Below are positions 26,666 to 36,275 of a stretch of 64,000 bases of DNA, in pieces (the first letter of the stretch is position 1; each line of letters starts with the position of its first letter). Made by a program: the position numbers and the translations under genes. The stretch is taken from contig JAPPMP010000024.1 in assembly GCA_028819005.1 (NCBI GenBank), positions 1 to 64,000 on the forward strand, given 5' to 3'. A model generated the notes under the pieces. The model was not told where the DNA came from. It saw only the letters and a program-made list of their open reading frames with translations, and did no database searches. The stretch comes from Acidimicrobiaceae bacterium (GTDB taxonomy: Bacteria > Actinomycetota > Acidimicrobiia > Acidimicrobiales > Aldehydirespiratoraceae).

Positions 26666-26923
26666 GAAGTCGGGATCCGTGCGCTGAAACAGAATGCCTC
26701 CGCGGTTGTAGCCGAGGCTGCTTCTGGAGAAACGGTGACAATAACTGATCGAGGGCGTCCGGTCGCCCAGATGACTGCGATCCCGAGGTCGCGGTTGCGC
26801 TCGTTGATCGATGCTGGCCGGGCCCGACCAGCGCGGCGTGATCCAGCGACTTTGCCGGTCCCCGAGATCGGTCCACCGCTTTCTAAGGCGCTATTGGAGG
26901 TGCGACACGACGAGCGCTACTGA
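26660..26923 (+). CDS. Phd/YefM-family antitoxin
   Basis: The product has 87 residues. SEVGIRALKQNASAVVAEAA and SGETVTITDRGRPVAQMTAI are the Phd/YefM DNA-binding fold. The C-terminal PATLPVPEIGPPLSKALLEV is the toxin-binding tail. The ATG at 26660 is chosen because the promoter and operator end there; a start at 26651 would add three residues. The toxin gene follows after one base. Confidence 0.9.
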   Translation: MSEVGIRALKQNASAVVAEAASGETVTITDRGRPVAQMTAIPRSRLRSLIDAGRARPARRDPATLPVPEIGPPLSKALLEVRHDERY

Positions 26924-26924
26924 C

Positions 26925-27317
26925 GTGGCGTTCTATCTCGACACGTCCGCACTGGTGAAATTGGTCGTCGCCGAACCCGAGACAGCGGCCCTTCGACTGT
27001 GGATTGAGCGTGCGGACCAAGACCTCGTCACCTCTGACCTAGCGCGGACCGAACTAATGCGAGTCGTTCGACAGGTTGCACCTGATCGCGTACTGCTTGC
27101 ACGCGAAGTATTGGAGTCGATGTTTATCGTCGAGGTCACAACGGCAGTCTTCGAAGAGGCCGGACGGCTCCACCCTGCTGATTTGCGCTCATTAGACGCA
27201 ATCCACCTCGCGGCTGCGCTGGACCTGGGCGATGACCTAGCGGGTCTGGTGACCTATGACAAGCGTCTCGCCGAGGGCGCATCAGCCAACGGAATCGAGC
27301 CCATCGCACCGCATTGA
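26925..27317 (+). CDS. PIN-domain toxin (VapC-like ribonuclease)
   Basis: The product has 130 residues from GTG at 26925, starting AFYLDTSALVKLVVAEPETA. PIN-domain acidic residues are seen in LDTSAL, ARTELMRVV, SLDAIHLAAALDLG and LVTYDKRLAEGA. VapC toxins cleave RNA, often tRNA or rRNA. Pairing of a Phd/YefM antitoxin with a PIN toxin is common in actinobacteria. The open frame extends further upstream through the antitoxin gene, but that part is not family-like. Confidence 0.88.
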   Translation: MAFYLDTSALVKLVVAEPETAALRLWIERADQDLVTSDLARTELMRVVRQVAPDRVLLAREVLESMFIVEVTTAVFEEAGRLHPADLRSLDAIHLAAALDLGDDLAGLVTYDKRLAEGASANGIEPIAPH

Positions 27318-27396
27318 GGAGCGAATGATTCAGTCAGAGTCCTGGCCATGAAGCGGGCCGGCGTCGCCTGCAGAGCATCTCCGAGGGTGGCTGTGC

Positions 27397-27683
27397 TCAG
27401 ACGATAGCGGCGGCCTCGATCTCGAACATGAGCCCTGGAATGGCGAGCCGCGTGACGCCCACCAGGGTCATCGGTGGAGAGGCAGCCAGCGGCCCCAAGC
27501 GGGTGGCGAGCACGTCGAAGTGCTCGATCGCCTCGTCCACGTCCGTGGTGTAGACGTTGAGTCGTGTGATGTCGGCGAACCCATGTCGGCGGCGCTCAAC
27601 ACCGCCTCAAGGTTGTCGAGCGCGAGGACTATCTGATTCCGCATGTCCCCTGGATGCTGGGGGTTGCCGTCCCGCGTCCTCAA
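27397..27683 (-). pseudogene. RidA/YjgF-family remnant with frameshift
   Basis: Minus-strand reading gives DGNPQHPGDMRNQIVLALDN then LEAVLSAADMG in one frame. The next frame continues FADITRLNVYTTDVDEAIEH, FDVLATRLGPLAASPPMTLV and GVTRLAIPGLMFEIEAAAIV before the stop at 27397-27399. Joined, this is the C-terminal two thirds of a RidA-like protein with one frameshift near 27575. The first strands are missing. Confidence 0.75.
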
Positions 27684-27717
27684 GCTGTCTTGGATAAATC
27701 CTTAGATTAGATATAAA

Positions 27718-27752
27718 TAAGAATTGGAATTATTCTAAACTTCTGCTATGGT
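27718..27752 (+). promoter_or_regulatory. furA promoter with overlapping Fur-type AT-rich operator
   Basis: TTGGAA (27724-27729) and TATGGT (27747-27752) are 17 bases apart; the start would be at about 27759, the furA ATG, so the mRNA is probably leaderless. AGAAT (27720-27724) and ATTCT (27732-27736) form an inverted repeat in an AT-rich tract, as in mycobacterial furA operators. Confidence 0.65.
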
Positions 27753-27758
27753 CCCCTC

Positions 27759-28208
27759 ATGCCCTCCAGAGGTTCCCCCTCGGTCGCTGACCTGTTACGC
27801 CATAACGGCGTACAGGTCACGGCCCAGCGGTTAGCGGTAGTGCGTGCTGTCAGCGCCTGCCCCCACGGCACAGCCGAAGACATGTACGAGGTTGTTCGCC
27901 AAGATATTGGTGCCATATCCCGGCAGGCGGTGTACGACTCGCTGGCGATACTGGCCGACAAGAACCTGATCCGGCGCATCCAACCGGCGGGCTCATCGGC
28001 CCGTTACGAAGACCGTGTCGGCGACAACCACCACCACTTGATCTGCCGAGCATGCAATCGCATGGTCGACGTCGACTGCGCGGTGGGGTACACCCCCTGC
28101 CTCACCGCCGCGGACGACTCCGGTTACGAGATCGACGAGGCCGAGGTCATCTACTGGGGCCGTTGCCCCGACTGCGGCGCATCCGCGCCCGAACCGCTTG
28201 CTCAATGA
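27759..28208 (+). CDS. furA: Fur-family peroxide-responsive regulator FurA
   Basis: The product has 149 residues. The winged helix covers about 8-80 ([33 protein letters not shown]). The metal site is [10 protein letters not shown] (His91-93, Cys96, Cys99) and a second pair CPDC (Cys136, Cys139) would bind structural zinc. Its position 51 bases before katG and the AT-rich operator over its own promoter match the mycobacterial FurA-KatG system, where FurA represses both genes until peroxide inactivates it. Confidence 0.92.
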   Translation: MPSRGSPSVADLLRHNGVQVTAQRLAVVRAVSACPHGTAEDMYEVVRQDIGAISRQAVYDSLAILADKNLIRRIQPAGSSARYEDRVGDNHHHLICRACNRMVDVDCAVGYTPCLTAADDSGYEIDEAEVIYWGRCPDCGASAPEPLAQ

Positions 28209-30446
<2,238 letters not shown>

Positions 30447-30522
30447 TCCCCTCTGTTGAAGATTCTGATGGGTGCTGGCCGGCAGGGGCACGCGTAGCCG
30501 GTCCACGCGTAGCCGGTCGAAG

Positions 30523-31728
30523 TCACGGCGCTGTCTCGTTGCGGGAGCCCTTCAGGCGATCCACCGCGGCCGCGAAGCGGGCGACCTCGTCTGAGGTGTT
30601 GTAGTAGTGAACCGAGGCTCGGACGAGAGAATCTAGACCTCGGCGTCCGAGGTCTAGACGAGCGTGGCCGGCCGGCGAGGTGGTGGTGTTGATGTGCTGC
30701 GCGGACAACTGTGCTTTCACGTCGGCGGAGTCCATGCCGTCGACAGTGAATGTGACAATGCCGCCGCGGACCTGACCCTTGTCGTGGACCGAAACGCCCT
30801 CCAACCCGCCGAGCGCCTGTCGCAAGCTGTCAGCGAGTTCGCACAAGCGTTCACAGGTTGCGTCCACGCCCAACTCGAGGGCGTAGTCGACCGCAGCCCC
30901 CAGACCCAGCTTGCCCGCGTAGTTGGCCTCCCAGTTCTCGAAGCGACGAGCACCTGAGCGGATCTCATAGGTCGTGTCGGTGGTCCAGGTCGCCGCGTGG
31001 AGATCAAGGAACGGAGGCTCTATGAGTTCCAACGCTCTTGGCCCCGCATAGAGAAATCCGGTGCCGCGCGGCCCTCGGAGGTACTTGCGGCCCGTACCCG
31101 ACAACACGTCGCAACCGATCCTGCCCACGTCGATTGGCGCCTGGCCGGCGGATTGACATGCATCGAGCACATAGAACACGCCGTAGTGCTTGCACAGCGC
31201 ACCCACCTCCTCTACCGGGTTGATGAGGCCTCCGTTGGTCGGCGCATGGGTCAGAGCCACCATCGCTGCGCCCCGGGCCAGTTCAGCCTCCAGATTCTCC
31301 AAGTCGATCTGGCCGTGTTCGTCGTCCTCGATCAGCACCGTCTCAATGCCATGGCGCTTCTGCAGTTGAAGCAGGGCGATGACGTTGCTGGCATACTCGG
31401 CCCGGCTGGTGAGGACCCGGTCGCCTTCACTGAACGGATAGCCGTATACCGCCATGTCCCATGCCCGGGTGGCATTCTCGACCACAGCCATCTCGTGGGG
31501 TTCAGCAGCGATCAGCCTCGCGAGCGAGCCGTACACAGCTTCGAGGCGTTCGGCGGCTTCGGCTGCAGCCTCGTAACCGCCGACCGTTGCCTCGCGTTCG
31601 AGATGCTCTACAACAGTGGAGAGGACCACCCGTGGCGGCAACGCGGCTCCCGCATTGTTGAAATGCAGGACATGGTCGACTCCGGGAGTGTCTTGGCGGA
31701 TCTGGTCGAGCGGCAACCGCGCATTCAC
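30523..31728 (-). CDS. class-V aminotransferase (cysteine desulfurase/lyase-like PLP enzyme)
   Basis: The product has 401 residues. FNNAGAALPPRVV is the N-terminal motif, Asp189 in YVLDACQSAGQ binds the pyridine nitrogen and Lys215 in SGTGRKYLRGPRG forms the PLP aldimine. There is no clear Cys loop of a group I desulfurase, so it may be a C-S lyase of the EgtE type, a kynureninase-like enzyme or an epimerase. It is divergent from the M24 hydrolase operon with 44 bases between. Confidence 0.8.
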   Translation of the reverse strand: MNARLPLDQIRQDTPGVDHVLHFNNAGAALPPRVVLSTVVEHLEREATVGGYEAAAEAAERLEAVYGSLARLIAAEPHEMAVVENATRAWDMAVYGYPFSEGDRVLTSRAEYASNVIALLQLQKRHGIETVLIEDDEHGQIDLENLEAELARGAAMVALTHAPTNGGLINPVEEVGALCKHYGVFYVLDACQSAGQAPIDVGRIGCDVLSGTGRKYLRGPRGTGFLYAGPRALELIEPPFLDLHAATWTTDTTYEIRSGARRFENWEANYAGKLGLGAAVDYALELGVDATCERLCELADSLRQALGGLEGVSVHDKGQVRGGIVTFTVDGMDSADVKAQLSAQHINTTTSPAGHARLDLGRRGLDSLVRASVHYYNTSDEVARFAAAVDRLKGSRNETAP

Positions 31729-31772
31729 CGGCTCAGGCTACAGTCGCAGTGGCCTGTCACGAGAGGTGTCCG

Positions 31773-32924
31773 TTGAATCCGCAGCGAGGCTTTCCAACTG
31801 AAGAATTCTTTGAACGAACCCGGCGCTGTCAAGAACAGATGGCAGAGCGCCAAATCGCGGCGATCATGCTCTGCACCGAACCTGAAGTGCGTTACTTCAC
31901 CGGATTCCACACCCCGTTCTGGCAGAGCCCGACACGGCCCTGGTTCACGGTCATCCCCGCGGCGGGGAAACCGATCGCGGTCATCCCCAGCATCGGCGGA
32001 GAGTCGATGGGCCAAACTTGGATCGAAGATGTTCGCACCTGGTCGTCACCTCGTCCCGACGATGACGGGGTCACCCTGTTGGTCGAATGCCTCAGAGAGA
32101 CTGCCGGCAGCGGCAAGATCGGTCTGACCATGGGCGCGGAAACCCATGTACGCATGCCGCTTCGGGATCTCGACCGCGTGCGTTCGATGGTGGGCGACTT
32201 TGTTGACGCGACCGACATAATCCGCGGGCTGCGCATGGTCAAGAGCGAGCGGGAGATCGACAAGCTCCGCCACATCTGCGCAGTGGTGTCCGACGCCTTC
32301 GACGAACTGCCGAACCTGCTGGCCACCGGCATGACCGAACGTCAAGCGTTCAGCGCCTTTCGCGACGAGCTCCTCCGTCAGGGCGCCGACGACGTTCCCT
32401 ACCTGGTCGGCGCGACCGGACCGGACGGAGTCGCCGACGTCATCCGGCAACCGACTGATCGTCGAATCGACGACGGAGACCTGCTGATCTTCGACACCGG
32501 TTCGACCTTCGACGGCTACTTCAGCGACTTCGACCGCAATTTCGCTTTCACCACCGCCGGCAAAGGAGCCCGAGACGCCTATCGGGCTGTGTGGGAGGCG
32601 ACCGAGGCCGGCCTTGAGGCGGTACGTCCGGGCGCCGCCACGTCTGAAGTGTTCACTGCAATGAACAAGGTGCTGATGGCCAACGGCTCGCTGGGCAACG
32701 ACATCGGCCGCATGGGCCACGGCCTCGGCATGCAGGTGACGGAATGGCCTTCCAACGCCGCCGACGACCACACGGTCATCGAACCGAACATGGTGTTGAC
32801 CCTCGAACCCGCGCTGATGTGGGAACCTGGCAAGGCAATGGTCCACGAAGAGAACCTGGTCGTGCGCGCAGACGGCGCCGAACTGCTGAGCCGCCGCGCC
32901 GCGCCCGAGCTGCCTGTCATCTGA
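31773..32924 (+). CDS. M24-family (creatinase/Xaa-Pro dipeptidase-like) hydrolase
   Basis: The product has 383 residues from the TTG at 31773, which follows AGAGG at the right spacing; a GTG at 31749 is an alternative. The creatinase N-terminal domain (IAAIMLCTEPEVRYFTGFHT) precedes the pita-bread domain: LLIFDTGSTFDGYFSDFDRN with metal Asp pairs, GRMGHGLGMQVTEWPS with His and MVLTLEPALMWEPG with Glu. Such enzymes split peptide-like or amidine C-N bonds, for example creatine or ectoine. The 3' end overlaps the PhyH gene by one base. Confidence 0.85.
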   Translation: MNPQRGFPTEEFFERTRRCQEQMAERQIAAIMLCTEPEVRYFTGFHTPFWQSPTRPWFTVIPAAGKPIAVIPSIGGESMGQTWIEDVRTWSSPRPDDDGVTLLVECLRETAGSGKIGLTMGAETHVRMPLRDLDRVRSMVGDFVDATDIIRGLRMVKSEREIDKLRHICAVVSDAFDELPNLLATGMTERQAFSAFRDELLRQGADDVPYLVGATGPDGVADVIRQPTDRRIDDGDLLIFDTGSTFDGYFSDFDRNFAFTTAGKGARDAYRAVWEATEAGLEAVRPGAATSEVFTAMNKVLMANGSLGNDIGRMGHGLGMQVTEWPSNAADDHTVIEPNMVLTLEPALMWEPGKAMVHEENLVVRADGAELLSRRAAPELPVI

Positions 32925-33805
32925 TGCCTGACAAGGTTCTTTCCACCGACGAGATCAAGGCCTACTGGGCCGACGGCTACGCCTTTGTCGAGAACGCACT
33001 GACGCCGAATCAACTCGCGGCGATTGTGGGTGATTTCGATGGTTGGGTGGAGGAGAGCCGCCAGCACTCCGAACCGTACGGTGACACGCCGGCCAACCGG
33101 GCCCGTTTCGACCTTGAAGTCGACCACACAGCGCAACGTCCCGCCTTGCGCAGGGTCGCATCCCCGGTGGACGTCTCCGACTCCTATCTGGAGGTGATGC
33201 GCGACAATCGGGCGCTAGATGCCGTGGAGCAACTCATCGGCCCCGACGTCGAGTACAACAACTCCAAGATCAACGCGAAACATCCTGGTTCGGCAACCGA
33301 AGTGAAGTACCACCAGGATTTCATGTTCCAGCCCCACACCAACGAAGACCTGATCGCGGTGCTGTTCTTTCTCGACGATGTGACTCTGGAGAACGGGCCA
33401 CTGAAGGTGGTGCCGGGCACCCACCGCGGCGACTTGTTCGACCATTGGCACGACGGTGTGTTCACCGGCACGGTCAGCCCAGAAGTGGAGGCAGCTCACG
33501 CAGATCCTGCTGTTCCGGTATACGGCCCGGCGGGCTCGGCTTGTCTGATGCACACGCGTTTGCTCCACGGTTCAGGACACAACACATCGGATCGACCCCG
33601 AACCCTGTTCATCTGCGAGTACCGTGCCGAGGACTCCAAACCTCTGCAGGTCAATCATCTGCCGAGCGTCTACGAAGGCGAGGTCGTACGCGGCGTCCGC
33701 ACCAATCGCGTGCGTTGTTCGGCTTATGAGATGGAGTTCCCCGAAGTGCCGACCGGGGCGTCCTTCTTCTCCCAGCAGGCCAAAGCCCGCGGAGCGACGA
33801 GGTGA
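32924..33805 (+). CDS. phytanoyl-CoA dioxygenase (PhyH)-family Fe(II)/2-oxoglutarate oxygenase
   Basis: The product has 293 residues. The iron triad is visible as His and Asp in VKYHQDFMFQPH and His in TRLLHGSGHNTS; the 2-oxoglutarate Arg is probably in SDRPRTLFICEYR. The family includes ectoine hydroxylase and phytanoyl-CoA hydroxylase. The ATG overlaps the stop of the M24 gene (TGATG) and the 3' end overlaps the next gene by four bases, so the three are one translational unit. The substrate is unknown. Confidence 0.85.
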   Translation: MPDKVLSTDEIKAYWADGYAFVENALTPNQLAAIVGDFDGWVEESRQHSEPYGDTPANRARFDLEVDHTAQRPALRRVASPVDVSDSYLEVMRDNRALDAVEQLIGPDVEYNNSKINAKHPGSATEVKYHQDFMFQPHTNEDLIAVLFFLDDVTLENGPLKVVPGTHRGDLFDHWHDGVFTGTVSPEVEAAHADPAVPVYGPAGSACLMHTRLLHGSGHNTSDRPRTLFICEYRAEDSKPLQVNHLPSVYEGEVVRGVRTNRVRCSAYEMEFPEVPTGASFFSQQAKARGATR

Positions 33806-34569
33806 CGTTTCCCGAACTCGTGAGGCTGCCCTTCGACGCGGACGAAGGCTACGGGTCGCGGGCGCGCATCGGTCTTATCGTCTTGCAGAGCGATCAGACC
33901 ATCGAAGTCGAAGCTCGAATGCTCGATATCGACCGCGTGGAGTTCTATCACTCGCGAATTCCCAACGATGTTGAGGTGACGCCCGAGACGCTGATCGACA
34001 TGGAACAACGTTTGCCGACCGCCGCGGGGCTGCTGCCTGCGGATTTCGGCTTCGAAGCCATCGGTTACGGTTGCACGTCGGCCGCCGCTCTGATCGGAGA
34101 AGCCGGCGTCACCGCAGGCATCCAGGCGGCTCACCCCGGCACGACCTGCACCAACCCGATCACCGCGGCCGTCGCAGCGTTCCGTTCTCTGAGGGCCAAG
34201 CGAATCGCCGTGCTGACTCCCTACACCGCGGACGTCACGGCGCCGATCGTCGACTGCTTCGCCGCCGCGGGGCTTGCGGTCGCCGCTCTCGGCTCTTTTC
34301 TGGAGCCGAGCGATCTCATCGTTGCTCGAATCTCCGAAGCGTCGATCTGCGACGGGGTCTGCGCCGTCGCGGGCGAGCACAGCGATGCGGTTTTCGTATC
34401 GTGTACCAGCCTGCGTGTGCTCGAGCGTGTCGCTGAGATCGAAGACGACGTGGGCGTTCCCGTTGTGTCCAGCAACATGGCCCTGTTCTGGCACCTGCTC
34501 CGCCTATCAGGGATCGAAGACGAGTTGGACGGATACGGCCAACTGTTCAAACAACAGATTCTGCGCTGA
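33802..34569 (+). CDS. maleate isomerase / Asp-Glu racemase superfamily protein
   Basis: The product has 255 residues. Two cysteine motifs of the superfamily, AIGYGCTSAAALIG and FVSCTSLRVLE, give the catalytic pair seen in maleate isomerase and arylmalonate decarboxylase. PGTTCTNPITAAVAAF and KRIAVLTPYTADV are also typical. EutA of ectoine catabolism belongs to this superfamily, and EutD is an M24 hydrolase, which makes the present gene pair suggestive. GTG start inside the stop of the PhyH gene. Confidence 0.82.
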   Translation: MTFPELVRLPFDADEGYGSRARIGLIVLQSDQTIEVEARMLDIDRVEFYHSRIPNDVEVTPETLIDMEQRLPTAAGLLPADFGFEAIGYGCTSAAALIGEAGVTAGIQAAHPGTTCTNPITAAVAAFRSLRAKRIAVLTPYTADVTAPIVDCFAAAGLAVAALGSFLEPSDLIVARISEASICDGVCAVAGEHSDAVFVSCTSLRVLERVAEIEDDVGVPVVSSNMALFWHLLRLSGIEDELDGYGQLFKQQILR

Positions 34570-35019
34570 CAGCCGGCCGGTCCAGCCGATCTGCCCACTG
34601 GTCTCCCTGCTCGGCGGGTTCTGTTGCCTGCGATCCTTGGAAGTGAATGGGCAATTCGCCCGAGCTTGAGGGGCCCGCAAACAGGCAGAGGATTTCGGTG
34701 TGCGAACGGCTTGATTTGCAGGACCGCGCCCAGAGCGGCCCGTCCGCTCCCGAGCGGCCGGTGACGCCGCCTCGCCCACCCAGTCGACCTCGGGGAGGCC
34801 CGTCCGCGCCCGAGCGGCCGGTGAGCGCAGCGAACAAGAGCGGGAGTGGAGCGAAGCGAACCAAGAATTCGTCGCCGCCACGGGCTATCGAACGTTCACC
34901 TCGCTCAATCCCGCTGCCGAGGAGATCATAGGCGAGGCGTCCGCCGCAACGATCAGCGACGCCTGGCTAGCCATCCGCTCACTCGATTCGCTGACTGGGG
35001 CTTGAGTATCGTTGTTCGG
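34570..35019. other. 450-base gap with repeat B and a coding-like fragment
   Basis: No complete gene is seen. At 34823-34844 lies another repeat B core, preceded by two GAGCGGCCGGTG blocks (at about 34759 and 34812) and a small palindrome CCGCTCCCGAGCGG near 34746. From about 34862 to the TGA at 35003-35005 the plus strand reads QEFVAATGYRTFTSLNPAAE then EIIGEASAATISDAWLAIRS, which looks coding and may be the tail of a lost gene, but no start or family is recognised. Confidence 0.5.
34823..34844 (+). repeat. dispersed intergenic repeat B, copy 4
   Basis: Same GAGCGCAGCGAACAAGAGCG+GG core as before uvrC and pgk, with the same CGAGCGGCCGGT lead-in. Here it lies beside a coding-like fragment and not before an intact gene. 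Confidence 0.8.
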
Positions 35020-36168
35020 TCAGTATAGGAACATCGGCTTGCCGGCGACGCTGCGAAGCAGCGGCCGGTACTGCTCGGCGTCGTAGAGTTCGCTGACGTC
35101 CACCCGTCTGGCGCCTTCTCCGGTGACAGAAACCGAAACGTTCGTGTAAACCCCGCCCTGCAATGCGACCATCCGTCCCGAAACCCCTTCAAGGGCCAGA
35201 TTCGAGGCCATCACCGCGTAGTTGGAAGCGACCATGAGATCGAGGCTGTCCGGGCGTCCCGAACGCATCAGGTAGGCGAGCTCTTGAAGAATGATGCCCT
35301 CGCCTGTGCGTTCGTTGAGCAGGGCGCCAGTCGTTGCACCGATTCCCCCGAGCTTGCGATGCCCGTACGCATCTGCTTCGCCCGACAGATGGATCTCGCC
35401 GCCTTCGATGGATGCGCCCTCGGAAACGGTGACCATCGCATAGTTCGACGGGTTGTCGGCCTTGTCCTTCGCCACCAGGTCTGCCAGCTTGTCGATATTG
35501 AACGGAACCTCTGAGATCAAAGCGCGGTCTACTCCGGCGAGATAGGCGGTGATCAACGACGTCTCGCCCGAATACCGCCCGAACAGCTCGATCACCGCGA
35601 TCCGCTCGTGCGAGCCGGTGCTGGTTCGCAGATTGTGTATGAACTCGACTCCCCGGCTGACGGCGGTGGAGAAACCGATGCAGTAGTCGGTTCCGTGCAC
35701 ATCGTTGTCCATCGTCTTCGGAATAGCGATGACGGGCACTCCTTCGTTGTGCATTCGCAGGGCGTAGGACAGTGTGTCGTCGCCGCCGATCGCTATCAGC
35801 GCGTCGACCCTGAGCGCTTCCAGCACCGCGACAGCGTTCGGCGTCAGATCGTGGGGTCCATCGCCCTCGTGCCCAGAGCGCAGGAACGGAGGGACATCCG
35901 CGCCGGCGACCCGCCCGGGGTTCGAGCGGGAAGTGTGCAGGAAGGTACCGCCGGTGCGGTCGATCTTGCGGACGACTCCCGGCGTCAAGACCATTGTGTT
36001 CTCCGCAAGCGAGGCCTCGTCATCGGGATCCGCGTTCACCAGCCCGCCCCAGCCGCGGCGGATGCCGACCACCTCCGATCCGCTGTCGCAGATCCGGTTC
36101 ACTGCAGTCTTGAGACAGGGATTCAGCCCCGGGACGTCACCACCGCCCGTTAAGACCGCGACTTTCAT
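35020..36168 (-). CDS. pfkA: 6-phosphofructokinase, pyrophosphate-type
   Basis: The enzyme phosphorylates fructose-6-phosphate and has 382 residues. [15 protein letters not shown] starts the fold. The donor site reads GGDD (128-131) where ATP enzymes have GGDGS, and PKTMDND (150-156) where ATP enzymes have PGTIDND. Asp131 and Lys151 are the residues associated with pyrophosphate use. Without an assay the donor remains a prediction. It is divergent from glgB and so sits at the entry to the glycogen genes. Confidence 0.88.
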   Translation of the reverse strand: MKVAVLTGGGDVPGLNPCLKTAVNRICDSGSEVVGIRRGWGGLVNADPDDEASLAENTMVLTPGVVRKIDRTGGTFLHTSRSNPGRVAGADVPPFLRSGHEGDGPHDLTPNAVAVLEALRVDALIAIGGDDTLSYALRMHNEGVPVIAIPKTMDNDVHGTDYCIGFSTAVSRGVEFIHNLRTSTGSHERIAVIELFGRYSGETSLITAYLAGVDRALISEVPFNIDKLADLVAKDKADNPSNYAMVTVSEGASIEGGEIHLSGEADAYGHRKLGGIGATTGALLNERTGEGIILQELAYLMRSGRPDSLDLMVASNYAVMASNLALEGVSGRMVALQGGVYTNVSVSVTGEGARRVDVSELYDAEQYRPLLRSVAGKPMFLY

Positions 36169-36275
36169 CTGACTACCTCCCGAACCCCGAGCGTGGACGA
36201 CAACCGAAGCATGTTATCTTCGCCTGTGATGCCCCTCGCAGAAACGCCCAGGTCGGATCTCTTGTCGAGACTCGA

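Noticed and set aside
30447..30522. possible gene or terminator after katG
   Set aside because: It contains only a doubled CACGCGTAGCCGGTC stretch; too short for a gene and no clear stem with a T-run.
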